From the NCBI GenBank assembly GCA_045655245.1, contig JAZOOX010000038.1, forward strand, positions 1 through 27,634: DNA of 27,634 nucleotides, in the 5' to 3' direction. Position 1 is the first letter of the stretch, and the number at the start of each line of letters is the position of its first letter. Origin of the DNA: RGIG8785 sp045655245. GTDB lineage: Bacteria; Bacillota; Clostridia; RGIG8785. Positions 1 to 7,683 of the stretch are shown piece by piece. The translations under genes were made by a program, and so were the position numbers. The notes under the pieces are model-generated. The model saw only the letters and a list, made by a program, of their open reading frames with translations. It ran no database searches and was not told the origin of the DNA.

Positions 1-301
1 CGTCGCCGCCGATGTCCAGCACTGCGCGGATACGCTTATCGTCAATCAACGCGTACGCTTCTGCGGGAAGGGCGGGGGTGTCTACGTTCGACCCTGCATA
101 GGGAGAAGCAATCATCCGAATCCCCTTTTGCGCCAACAGCGCCTCGCTGTCTTTGGAGCGGAAATAGGGATTGACAATGTCCAGATCCGCCAGCGCCACA
201 TCGGGGTACTCTTCTTTCAAACGCAACGCGTAGTCTAAAGCCAGGTTGGTTTTTCCGCTACCGTAATGTCCCGAAAAAAGGGTGATACGGCGAGAACTCA
301 T
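1..301 (-). CDS. P-loop ATPase, ParA/MinD-like, partial at left edge
   Basis: About 100 N-terminal residues are visible before the gene runs off the left edge. The Walker A motif GHYGSGKTN lies at residues 11-19, followed by LADLDIVNPYF, typical of SIMIBI/ParA-MinD-like nucleotide-binding proteins, and by VLDIGGD at the cut end. The start ATG overlaps the stop of ilvE by four bases (ATGA), so the two are translationally coupled and lie under the same T-box leader. The true function is unknown. The family assignment rests on the P-loop only, and the substrate or partner cannot be inferred from this fragment. Confidence 0.75.
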   Translation of the reverse strand, partial: MSSRRITLFSGHYGSGKTNLALDYALRLKEEYPDVALADLDIVNPYFRSKDSEALLAQKGIRMIASPYAGSNVDTPALPAEAYALIDDKRIRAVLDIGGD

Positions 302-1362
302 AAAACCACCGACCAACCGAAGGGATCTTCTTCGGTACCCCACTGGATACCGGTAATGGTGTCGTACAATTTCTGGCTGACCTCGCCGATGGTGCCGTCT
401 CCGATGGTCATAACGTCGTCCTTGTAACGAAGCTTACCAACGGGGGAGATAACGGCGGCGGTACCGGTACCGAACACTTCTTCCAAAGTGCCGTCTTTTT
501 GAGCGGCAAGCAACTCGTCAACCGAGATGCGGCGTTCTTCTACTTCATAACCCCAGTGTTTGCAAACCTCGATAACCGAGTTTCTGGTGATACCGGGGAG
601 GATGCTTCCGCTTAACATGGGCGTAACGATCTTGCCGTTGATTTTAAAGAAGATGTTCATCGCACCGACTTCTTCGATGTACTTGCGCTCAACACCGTCC
701 AGCCACAAAACCTGCGAATAACCGTCGTCGTGGGCTTTTACCTGAGCAGCAAGACTTGCGGCGTAGTTACCGCCGGTCTTGGCAAAGCCGATGCCGCCGC
801 GGACGGCACGAACATACTCGTCTTCGATCCAGATGCCAACGGGAGCAAGACCGCTTGCATAGTATGCACCCGAGGGGGACAGGATAATGATGAAGAGGTA
901 GGTCTTAGAAGGAGCAACGCCTAAAAAGTCGTCGGTTGCAATGATAAAGGGACGGATATAAAGGGAGGTGCCGGGAGAAGAGGGAATCCAGTCCTGGTCT
1001 ACGCGGACCAGTTCGGAAACGGCTTCTACAAAGATTTCTTCAGGCAGTTCGGGGATGCACAAACGCTTGTTGGTGGCATTGGTGCGCTTGGCGTTCATAT
1101 CAGGACGGAACAGACGTGCGCGGCCTTCGGCATCGCGGTACGCTTTTAAGCCCTCAAACATCTCCTGACCGTAGTGGAACACCATGGATGCGGGAGAGAA
1201 GGATAAATCACCGTAGGGAACGATGCGGGGATCGTGCCAACCCTTGCCCTCGGTGTAGTTCATCAGGAACATATGGTCACTGAAAATCTTACCGAAGCCC
1301 AATGCCGATTCGTCGGCGGGTTTTTGCTTGGGAGTAGTTGTTTTGGTAATCGAAATATTCAT
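298..1362 (-). CDS. ilvE: branched-chain amino acid aminotransferase
   Basis: A PLP-dependent fold-type IV transaminase of 354 residues that interconverts Leu, Ile and Val with their 2-oxoacids using 2-oxoglutarate/glutamate. The PLP lysine is K195 in FAKTGGNYAAS, matching the K-x-GGNY motif of IlvE. EVGAMNIFF (about 231-239) and GTGTAAVISPVG follow as in the longer BCAT subfamily (about 350 residues, against about 310 for the E. coli type). The ATG is preceded by AAGGAGG. The gene is first in a leftward unit with the overlapping P-loop ATPase. An isoleucine-type T-box leader and strong promoter lie directly upstream, which fits induction when tRNA-Ile is uncharged. Being beside aryl-acid genes, it might also transaminate arylpyruvates, but that is inference. 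Confidence 0.95.
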   Translation of the reverse strand: MNISITKTTTPKQKPADESALGFGKIFSDHMFLMNYTEGKGWHDPRIVPYGDLSFSPASMVFHYGQEMFEGLKAYRDAEGRARLFRPDMNAKRTNATNKRLCIPELPEEIFVEAVSELVRVDQDWIPSSPGTSLYIRPFIIATDDFLGVAPSKTYLFIIILSPSGAYYASGLAPVGIWIEDEYVRAVRGGIGFAKTGGNYAASLAAQVKAHDDGYSQVLWLDGVERKYIEEVGAMNIFFKINGKIVTPMLSGSILPGITRNSVIEVCKHWGYEVEERRISVDELLAAQKDGTLEEVFGTGTAAVISPVGKLRYKDDVMTIGDGTIGEVSQKLYDTITGIQWGTEEDPFGWSVVL

Positions 1363-1483
1363 TTTATCTTCCTCCTTATGATACGCGGGGAAAAACCCCC
1401 ATTATGTTTTAATTTTATGACGATTTCGGTCGCTTGTCAATAATATTTGATCAAAAAGTCTACTTATTAAAGAATGGCATGAC

Positions 1484-1751
1484 AGGAAATAAAAAACGCT
1501 TTCATCTCTGTCAAAGAGACGAAAGCGTATCAAACGTTTCCGCGGTACCACTCTTTTTCGTCCAAAGGGACGCCCTTCGGTGCCAACACACCTGAACTCT
1601 GTTACGGGAGTTCCCGTCTGCATCTACATTATCGTGCAGCCGCTCCGCGGTGATTTTCACCAGCCGTCTCCGATGTCTCGCACCAACCGACACCTCTCTT
1701 TGGGAGAACAAACCGCTTACTCTTCCGCATCATAGCGTTTGTATTCGATTG
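1484..1751 (-). promoter_or_regulatory. T-box riboswitch leader of ilvE, Ile specifier
   Basis: Read on the minus strand, this leader carries a canonical T-box element (GAGTGGTACCGCGG, plus positions 1541-1554) with the 7-nt bulge UGGUACC between helices AAAGAG/CTCTTT and GCG/CGT. Stem I has the AGAGAGG...GGTTGGTGCGA distal motif closed by GGTGTC/GACATC. The specifier loop pairs AGTAA-type bases on the 5' side with GAAAATCA on the 3' side. The codon just before the conserved A and the basal helix is ATC (plus 1652-1654), isoleucine. UGGU matches the A73 discriminator expected for tRNA-Ile. The competing terminator is at 1491-1527. Gene content (ilvE) agrees with an isoleucine sensor. Confidence 0.9.
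1491..1527 (-). terminator. T-box leader terminator before ilvE
   Basis: On the minus strand CGCTTTCGTCTCT and AGAGATGAAAGCG form a long stem followed by TTTTTTATTT. Its 5' arm includes the CTCTTT bases that close the T-box antiterminator, so the two structures are mutually exclusive. Confidence 0.9.
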
Positions 1752-1757
1752 CTACTG

Positions 1758-1786
1758 ATTATAGCACTTCTGCATTTCCTTGTCAA
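1758..1786 (-). promoter_or_regulatory. promoter of ilvE T-box leader
   Basis: Minus-strand TTGACA (1781-1786) and TATAAT (1758-1763) are both perfect consensus boxes 17 bp apart. Transcription should start near 1751. Confidence 0.9.
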
Positions 1787-1805
1787 CCCATTTTTTCAAA
1801 TATTC

Positions 1806-1834
1806 TTGACACTGTCGAAAAACTGTGCTAAAAT
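1806..1834 (+). promoter_or_regulatory. promoter of the symporter T-box leader
   Basis: TTGACA (1806-1811) and TAAAAT (1829-1834) with 17-bp spacing. It faces away from the ilvE promoter, with only about 19 bp between the two -35 boxes. Confidence 0.88.
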
Positions 1835-1840
1835 GTCTCA

Positions 1841-2095
1841 CATAAAGGTAATGACCGAAGAGAAGTAAGATGCCCTTGTGTATCAAAGAGAGCCGTCGGT
1901 CGGTGTAAGACGGCATACGCCTGCATCCGAATACACTTCGCGAGCCGAGCACTAAAAACGCTACGGGAGTGCCCGTTACAGCACCGGGGTATGTTGGTAC
2001 TCCACGAGGCTTTTGCCGTGAGGCAAGAGCGAATAGAGGTGGGATCACGGGTTTACGCTCGTCCTCTTTTATTATAAGGGGACGGGCTTTTTGTT
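1841..2095 (+). promoter_or_regulatory. T-box riboswitch leader, apparent Tyr specifier
   Basis: Stem I shows AGAGAG, then GCCGTC/GACGGC closing a GGTCGGTGTAA distal loop. Below it GATGC pairs with GCATC, the specifier loop has AGAAGTAA opposite CGAATACA, and CGAAG/CTTCG forms the basal helix. The codon preceding the conserved A is TAC (1932-1934), tyrosine. The antiterminator pairs AGAGG (2035-2039) with CCTCT and ACG with CGT around a 7-nt bulge UGGGAUC (2040-2046). This departs from the usual UGGNACC: the third position is U, and N is G where tRNA-Tyr (A73) would predict U. The specifier call is therefore likely but not certain. The leader feeds the aryl-acid operon. Confidence 0.82.
2057..2092 (+). 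terminator. T-box leader terminator before the symporter
   Basis: GCTCGTCCTCTT (2057-2068) pairs with AAGGGGACGGGC (2076-2087), followed by TTTTTG. It shares the CCTCT bases with the antiterminator. Confidence 0.9.
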
Positions 2096-2117
2096 TGTCC
2101 CGAAGGAGAGGTTTATT

Positions 2118-3656
2118 ATGTTACTTAAAATTGGTTTGCTGGTGCTGTTTTTTGCGGTGATGATTGCCGTTGGCCTTTATTGCAGAAAACACTCCACCGA
2201 CGTCAACGGATTCGTTTTGGGCGGCCGCTCGGTTGGCCCCTGGTTAACCGCTTTTGCCTACGGAACGTCTTACTTCTCTGCCGTCATCTTCGTCGGCTAC
2301 GCAGGACAGTTCGGCTGGAAATTCGGTGTGGCTTCGACCTGGATCGGGATCGGCAATGCGGTTTTGGGTTCTTTGATGGCTTGGGTCGTTTTGGGGCGTC
2401 GTACCCGTCTGATTTCCCAGCATCTTGAAAGTGCTACCATGCCCGAATTCTTTGGAAAACGCTTTCAAAGCTCTGCACTGAAAATAGCCGCTGCCATCAT
2501 CGTCTTTGTTTTTTTGATTCCGTATACCGCTTCTTTGTACAACGGCTTGTCCCGGTTGTTCTCGATGGCATTTCCCCAGATTGACTATTCGGTTTGTGTG
2601 ATCGTAATGGCGGTTTTGACGGGTATCTACGTTACTGCAGGCGGATATATGGCAACTGCTGTCAACGACTTTATCCAGGGGATCATCATGCTCTTCGGCA
2701 TCGTTGCCGTTATCGCCGCCGTCCTTTCACAAAACGGCGGATTTATGGCATCTCTGGCAGGCTTGGCAGAAGTGGAATCGGAAGTTCCCGGCGCCTTTAA
2801 CTCCTTCTTCGGCCCCGACCCGTTAAACCTGTTTTTCGTCGTGGTGCTGACCTCGCTGGGTACCTGGGGTCTGCCTCAGATGGTACAAAAGTTCTACGCC
2901 ATCAAAAGCGAAAAGGACATCCACAAGGGTACGGTGATTTCCACCGTTTTTGCCCTGGTGGTTGCAGGCGGATGCTATTTTCTGGGCGGATTCGGCCGCC
3001 TGTTCAGTGACCGCCTTTCCTTTGCGGCAGACGGCAGTATCGTCGGCGGGTTCGACGAAATCATTCCGACAATGCTTTCGGGGTTGCCGGACATTTTAAT
3101 TGCCATCGTAATCATTTTGGTCCTTTCCGCATCTATGTCCACCCTGTCCTCTTTGGTACTGGCTTCCAGTTCCACCTTGACACTGGATTTGTTAAAGGGT
3201 CACGTCATTAAAAACATGACCGAAAAAAAGCAGATTCTGACCCTGCGGATTTTAATTGTTGTCTTTATCGTCATCTCGGCGGTCATCGCCATCTTTAAGG
3301 ATTACCTTTCTGCCATTGCAGATATGATGGGCATTTCCTGGGGTGCGTTGGCAGGTGCGTTTCTGGCGCCCTTCCTTTACGGGATCTACTGGAAGCGTAC
3401 TACCCGTGCATCGGTCTGGGCAAGCTTCATTTTTGGCGCGGGACTGATGCTGCTGAATATGCTCTTCCGCCCCTGCTTCCCCGTTCTTTTACAGTCTCCC
3501 ATCAACAGCGGCGTGATCGCCATGCTGGGTGGACTGGTCCTGGTTCCTGCGGTTAGCTTCCTGACCCGGAAGCCCGATGCTGACTTGACCGAATGGCAGT
3601 TTTCCTGTTATCAGCAGGAGGTTGTTGTTCCTGCAAAAGAATCCCTAGGAAATTAA
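2118..3656 (+). CDS. sodium:solute symporter family transporter
   Basis: A polytopic SSS (PutP/PanF-like) permease of 512 residues. GRSVGPWLTAFAYGTSYFSA near the N-terminus and GGYMATAVNDFIQGIIML in the middle correspond to the conserved segments around TM2 and TM6 of this family. A longer reading from TTG 2091 is possible, but AAGGAG at 2103-2108 is correctly spaced for the ATG at 2118, and 2091 lies in the terminator T-tract. It is the first gene behind the tyrosine-type T-box and precedes arylacetate-CoA ligases and IOR subunits. Likely cargo is therefore an aromatic amino acid or an aryl acid such as phenylacetate or 4-hydroxyphenylacetate, which is inferred from context only. Confidence 0.88.
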   Translation: MLLKIGLLVLFFAVMIAVGLYCRKHSTDVNGFVLGGRSVGPWLTAFAYGTSYFSAVIFVGYAGQFGWKFGVASTWIGIGNAVLGSLMAWVVLGRRTRLISQHLESATMPEFFGKRFQSSALKIAAAIIVFVFLIPYTASLYNGLSRLFSMAFPQIDYSVCVIVMAVLTGIYVTAGGYMATAVNDFIQGIIMLFGIVAVIAAVLSQNGGFMASLAGLAEVESEVPGAFNSFFGPDPLNLFFVVVLTSLGTWGLPQMVQKFYAIKSEKDIHKGTVISTVFALVVAGGCYFLGGFGRLFSDRLSFAADGSIVGGFDEIIPTMLSGLPDILIAIVIILVLSASMSTLSSLVLASSSTLTLDLLKGHVIKNMTEKKQILTLRILIVVFIVISAVIAIFKDYLSAIADMMGISWGALAGAFLAPFLYGIYWKRTTRASVWASFIFGAGLMLLNMLFRPCFPVLLQSPINSGVIAMLGGLVLVPAVSFLTRKPDADLTEWQFSCYQQEVVVPAKESLGN

Positions 3657-3658
3657 CC

Positions 3659-3688
3659 TTTACAGAATAAGGTCTTTTATGTTATAAT
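3659..3688 (+). promoter_or_regulatory. possible internal promoter before the acyl-CoA ligase
   Basis: TTTACA (3659-3664), an 18-bp spacer and a perfect TATAAT (3683-3688) lie in the 61-bp gap after the symporter stop. If active, it would let the downstream genes be expressed without T-box readthrough. Confidence 0.55.
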
Positions 3689-3717
3689 AAAGAATAATTT
3701 TTAAACGGAGTTTTGCT

Positions 3718-5355
3718 ATGCCTATTACCGAGATTTTACAAAAGAATGCAGACTTTTACCCTGCCGACGTCAGCCTGGTAGAGATTAACCCCACGCTGGA
3801 GAAACAGTCGCGTTTGACCTGGCGGGAGTATGCATTGATCGAGTCCAATCCCAATGAAGCCTATCGCAAGGAAATCACCTGGAGCGAATTCAACAAGCGT
3901 GCCAACCGCTTCGCCAATTTCCTGCTGACTCGCGGGATTAAAAAGGGCGATAAGGTTGCCATCCTGCTGATGAACTGTATCGAGTGGTTGCCTGTTTACT
4001 TCGGCATTTTAAAGACAGGCGCTATGGCGGTGCCCTTAAATTACCGCTACGCCGCAGACGAGATTCGTTACTGTCTGGAACTTGCCGATGCGGATGCCAT
4101 CATCTTCGGTCCCGAGTTTACCGGCCGTGTCGAGGAGATCTGTCACCGGGTTAAACGAGTGAAACTTTGGCTGTACCACGGCGAAGACTGCCCCACCTTT
4201 GCGGAGAGCTATGATAATTTGGTAACCTACTGTTCGTCCAAGAGCCCTCAAATCAAGCTCACCGATGACGACGATGCCGCCATCTACTTCTCTTCGGGCA
4301 CGACAGGCTTCCCCAAGGCGATTATCCACAAGCACAGAAGCCTGATGCACGCTGCAATGACCGAGCAGAGCCACCATTCCCAAACCAAGGACGACGTTTT
4401 CCTGTGCATTCCGCCCTTGTATCATACGGGCGCAAAGATGCACTGGTTCGGCAGTTTTTTGGTTGGGGGTAAAGCGGTGCTTTTAAAGGGTATCCAACCC
4501 GACTGGATTTTAAAAGCCGTATCCGAAGAAGGTTGCACCATCGTTTGGCTGCTGGTGCCGTGGGCGCAGGATATCCTGGACGCCATCGACCGCGGCGAGC
4601 TGAACCCCGCTGACTATGACCTGTCCCATTGGCGGCTGATGCATATCGGCGCGCAACCTGTACCACCCAGCCTGATCAAACGTTGGAAACAGACCTTCCC
4701 CAACCATCAGTATGACACCAACTATGGGTTGTCCGAGTCTATCGGTCCCGGTTGCGTACATTTGGGCGTGGAAAACGAACATAAGGTCGGCGCCATCGGC
4801 AAAGCGGGCTTTGGCTGGGAAACCAAAATCGTAGACGAAAACGGTGCCGTCGTTACCCGCGGTGACGTGGGTGAACTTGCCGTTCGAGGCCCCGGTGTCA
4901 TGACCGCGTACTACAAGGATGAGGTTGCTACTGCCGCTGTCTTAAAGGACGGATGGCTTTTCACAGGGGATATGGCGACCGAGGACGAAGACGGATTCAT
5001 TTTCTTAGTCGACCGCAAAAAAGACGTTATCATCACGGGCGGCGAAAACCTGTACCCCGTGCAAATTGAAGACTTCTTGCGGAAACACGATAAAATCAGT
5101 GACGTTGCGGTTATCGGCCTGCCCGACCCCCGTCTGGGCGAGATTGCCGCCGCCATCATCCAAATCAAAGAGGGGATGACCGCTACCGAGGAGGAAATCA
5201 ACGATTTCTGTTTGGATCTGCCCCGGTACAAACGCCCCCGCAAGCTTGTTTTTGCGGATGTCCCCCGCAACCCCACGGGCAAAATCGAAAAACCGAAACT
5301 GAGACAAATCTACTGTGGTGACAGCGTTGTTGCCCAGCAAAACGAGATTAAATAA
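3718..5355 (+). CDS. AMP-dependent acyl-CoA synthetase/ligase
   Basis: An ANL-superfamily enzyme of 545 residues that activates a carboxylic acid with ATP and CoA through an acyl-AMP. Motifs run in order: phosphate loop YFSSGTTGFPKA (about residues 190-201), YGLSES, the hinge-region GWLFTGDMATEDEDGFIF with DRKKDVIITGGENLYP, and the A10 motif PTGKIEKPKLR near the C-terminus with its catalytic lysine. CGGAG sits seven bases before the ATG. It lies between the symporter and iorA in a co-directional run, so an aryl or branched acid is a sensible substrate guess. It is distinct from the shorter PaaK-type ligase downstream, so two ligases with different acid preferences may be present. Confidence 0.9.
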   Translation: MPITEILQKNADFYPADVSLVEINPTLEKQSRLTWREYALIESNPNEAYRKEITWSEFNKRANRFANFLLTRGIKKGDKVAILLMNCIEWLPVYFGILKTGAMAVPLNYRYAADEIRYCLELADADAIIFGPEFTGRVEEICHRVKRVKLWLYHGEDCPTFAESYDNLVTYCSSKSPQIKLTDDDDAAIYFSSGTTGFPKAIIHKHRSLMHAAMTEQSHHSQTKDDVFLCIPPLYHTGAKMHWFGSFLVGGKAVLLKGIQPDWILKAVSEEGCTIVWLLVPWAQDILDAIDRGELNPADYDLSHWRLMHIGAQPVPPSLIKRWKQTFPNHQYDTNYGLSESIGPGCVHLGVENEHKVGAIGKAGFGWETKIVDENGAVVTRGDVGELAVRGPGVMTAYYKDEVATAAVLKDGWLFTGDMATEDEDGFIFLVDRKKDVIITGGENLYPVQIEDFLRKHDKISDVAVIGLPDPRLGEIAAAIIQIKEGMTATEEEINDFCLDLPRYKRPRKLVFADVPRNPTGKIEKPKLRQIYCGDSVVAQQNEIK

Positions 5356-5371
5356 TAGGAGAGAAGGGCAA

Positions 5372-7105
5372 ATGAAAAAACTGATGCTTGGAAATGCCGC
5401 CGTCGCGCGCGGAGCCTATGAAGCAGGCGTGCACGTGGTATCTTCCTATCCGGGTACGCCCAGTACCGAAATTACCGAAAGCATGGTTCCTTATTCCGAA
5501 GTCAATCTGGAATGGGCACCCAACGAAAAAGTTGCCGCCGAAGTTGCTATCGGCGCTTCTGTGGCAGGGGCACGAAGTATGTCCTGTATGAAACACGTGG
5601 GTATGAACGTGATGGCAGACCCGCTTTTTACCGTTCGTTATACGGGTGTCAGCGGCGGATTGGTCTTCTGTGTTGCCGACGACCCCGGGATGCATTCCTC
5701 TCAGAACGAGCAGGATTCCCGTCATTACGCAAAAGCTGCGAAGACAATGATGTTGGAACCCGCCGACAGTGCAGAGTGCAAAGCTTTTACCAAACTGGCT
5801 TTCGACCTCTCCGAGGAATATGACACGCCCGTCATTCTTCGTCTGTCCACCCGCGTTTCCCACTCCCAAAGTCTGGTGGAAGAGGAACCCCGTCTGGAGA
5901 TTCCCGTCCGTCCTTACGAAAAGAACATTGCCAAAAATGTGATGATGCCTGCCGCCGCCCGCGGCCGCCACGTCGTGGTCGAAGAGGTTCAGGCACGTCT
6001 TGCCGCTTTTGCCGAAACCACCGCGTTAAACCACCGCGAGGATAACGACTCGGATATCGGCGTTATTACCTCGGGTGCGGCTTACCAGTACGCTAAGGAA
6101 GCACTGGGGAATAAGGTAGGATATTTGAAACTGGGGATGGTTTATCCCCTGCCTACCCAAAAGATTTTGGATTTCGTTAAAGACTATAAGACTGTCTACG
6201 TCATCGAAGAACTGGACCCCTTCATTGAAGAGCATTGCCGCACCATCGGCGCCGATGTCCGCGGAAAGGAATGTTTCTCGCTGCTGGGCGAGTATACCGC
6301 TGCGCAGATAAAATCCGCCGTTTTGGGAACGGAACCGAATAAAACGGTTTCCAGCGATGCGGTTCTGCCACCCAGACCGCCTGTTATGTGCGCAGGGTGC
6401 CCTCACCGTGCCACTTTCTATGTTCTGAAAAAATTAGGTCTGACCGTTTCTGGCGACATTGGTTGTTATACGTTAGGCGCCGTTGCTCCCTTGGCATCGG
6501 TTGACTCTACCATTTGTATGGGCGCATCGGTCAGCGCCGCCTTTGGTATGGCAAAAGCCCAGGGCCCTGAATTCAACAAGAAGTTGGTTTCGGTCATCGG
6601 CGATTCCACCTTTATGCATTCGGGTATCACCGGTTTGATTGATATTGTTTACAACAAGGGCGCTAACACTGTTATCATTTTGGATAACTCTATTACCGGC
6701 ATGACAGGGCATCAGGATAATCCCACCACCGGCTTTACCATCCGTCGCGAACCTACCCGTCAGGTGGATTTAGAAGCCCTTTGCCGCGCCGTTGGCGTAG
6801 ATCGCGTTTCGGTTTGTGACCCCTTTGATTTAAAGGCGTTCGAAGCCCTGGTCAAGCAGGAGGTCGCCGCTGACGAGCCATCGGTCATTATTGCCCAGCA
6901 CCCCTGTGCATTGCTAAAGACCGTTAAACTCAGCGGCCGTTGTGTCATCACCGACGCCTGCAAAAACTGTAAGGCATGTATGAAACTGGGTTGCCCTGCC
7001 ATCTCGGTCCGTGACGGCAAGGTGGAAATTGACGCTTCTCAGTGTAACGGTTGCGGACTCTGTGTAGGCGTTTGCCCGTTCAACGCCATCAAAAAGGAGG
7101 ATTAA
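5372..7105 (+). CDS. iorA: indolepyruvate ferredoxin oxidoreductase, alpha subunit
   Basis: The 577-residue large subunit of IOR, which interconverts arylpyruvate plus CoA and arylacetyl-CoA plus CO2 using ferredoxin. It begins MKKLMLGNAAVARGAYEAGV, with YPGTPSTE as in other IorA proteins. The TPP domain shows GDSTFMHSG (about 409-417) leading to ILDNSITGMTGHQDNP. The last about 54 residues form a two-cluster ferredoxin domain (CKNCKACMKLGCP and CNGCGLCVGVCP). The ATG at 5372 has AGGAGAGAAGGG before it. An upstream in-frame GTG at 5315 lies inside the ligase gene and is unlikely. The iorB start follows the iorA stop by four bases. The reaction is reversible in anaerobes. Confidence 0.95.
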   Translation: MKKLMLGNAAVARGAYEAGVHVVSSYPGTPSTEITESMVPYSEVNLEWAPNEKVAAEVAIGASVAGARSMSCMKHVGMNVMADPLFTVRYTGVSGGLVFCVADDPGMHSSQNEQDSRHYAKAAKTMMLEPADSAECKAFTKLAFDLSEEYDTPVILRLSTRVSHSQSLVEEEPRLEIPVRPYEKNIAKNVMMPAAARGRHVVVEEVQARLAAFAETTALNHREDNDSDIGVITSGAAYQYAKEALGNKVGYLKLGMVYPLPTQKILDFVKDYKTVYVIEELDPFIEEHCRTIGADVRGKECFSLLGEYTAAQIKSAVLGTEPNKTVSSDAVLPPRPPVMCAGCPHRATFYVLKKLGLTVSGDIGCYTLGAVAPLASVDSTICMGASVSAAFGMAKAQGPEFNKKLVSVIGDSTFMHSGITGLIDIVYNKGANTVIILDNSITGMTGHQDNPTTGFTIRREPTRQVDLEALCRAVGVDRVSVCDPFDLKAFEALVKQEVAADEPSVIIAQHPCALLKTVKLSGRCVITDACKNCKACMKLGCPAISVRDGKVEIDASQCNGCGLCVGVCPFNAIKKED

Positions 7106-7109
7106 ACCC

Positions 7110-7682
7110 ATGACGAAGAATATTATGATTGTCGGCGTCGGCGGACAGGGCACTCTGCTTGCCAGCCGTATTCTGGGCAACGTCCTGATTGGCGAAGGCT
7201 ACGACGTAAAGGTTTCCGAAGTCCATGGAATGAGCCAGCGCGGCGGCAGTGTTGTCACCTACGTTCGTTACGGCGAAGCGGTTGCCTCGCCCATTATTGA
7301 AGCGGGGGAGGCAGATATGATCCTGGCGTTTGAACTGTTAGAAGCTCTGCGCGCTCTGCCCTTCTTGAAAAAAGACGGTAAGATGTTGGTCAACCGTCAA
7401 AAAATCGATCCCATGCCCGTGATTACGGGCGCGGCCGAATACCCCGCCGGGGCTGAAGCCGAACTGGTGGAAAAGGCAAAAGCGCAAGTGCTGGACGCTT
7501 TGACCCTTGCCAAGCAGGCGGGTAACGCCAAGGCGGTCAATGTGGTCCTGATCGGCGCATTGGCAAAAGCCACCGATATTCCCTATGAGAAGTGGACCGA
7601 CGCCATCCGTGCCACCGTCCCCGAAAAGTTCCTGGAAAGCAACCTGAATGCATTTGCACTGGGTTATGAAGGGGGAAATTAA
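7110..7682 (+). CDS. iorB: indolepyruvate ferredoxin oxidoreductase, beta subunit
   Basis: The 190-residue gamma/beta-type subunit that pairs with IorA. It opens IMIVGVGGQGTLLASRIL, the glycine-rich start of the 2-oxoacid oxidoreductase gamma domain, followed by VHGMSQRGGSVVTYVRYG, typical of IorB. Its length matches the family (about 190-200). AAAGGAGG lies within the last codons of iorA, so the subunits are translated together. It sits between iorA and the PaaK-type ligase, which makes or uses the same arylacetyl-CoA. Confidence 0.95.
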   Translation: MTKNIMIVGVGGQGTLLASRILGNVLIGEGYDVKVSEVHGMSQRGGSVVTYVRYGEAVASPIIEAGEADMILAFELLEALRALPFLKKDGKMLVNRQKIDPMPVITGAAEYPAGAEAELVEKAKAQVLDALTLAKQAGNAKAVNVVLIGALAKATDIPYEKWTDAIRATVPEKFLESNLNAFALGYEGGN

Positions 7683-7683
7683 A

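Noticed and set aside
1650..2048. Short ORFs on both strands across 1402-2160
   Set aside because: They run through the two structured T-box leaders and lack ribosome sites; the RNA structures explain the region.
4036..5340. Long antisense ORFs over the acyl-CoA ligase
   Set aside because: They are out-of-frame shadows of a well-supported coding gene with no own signals.
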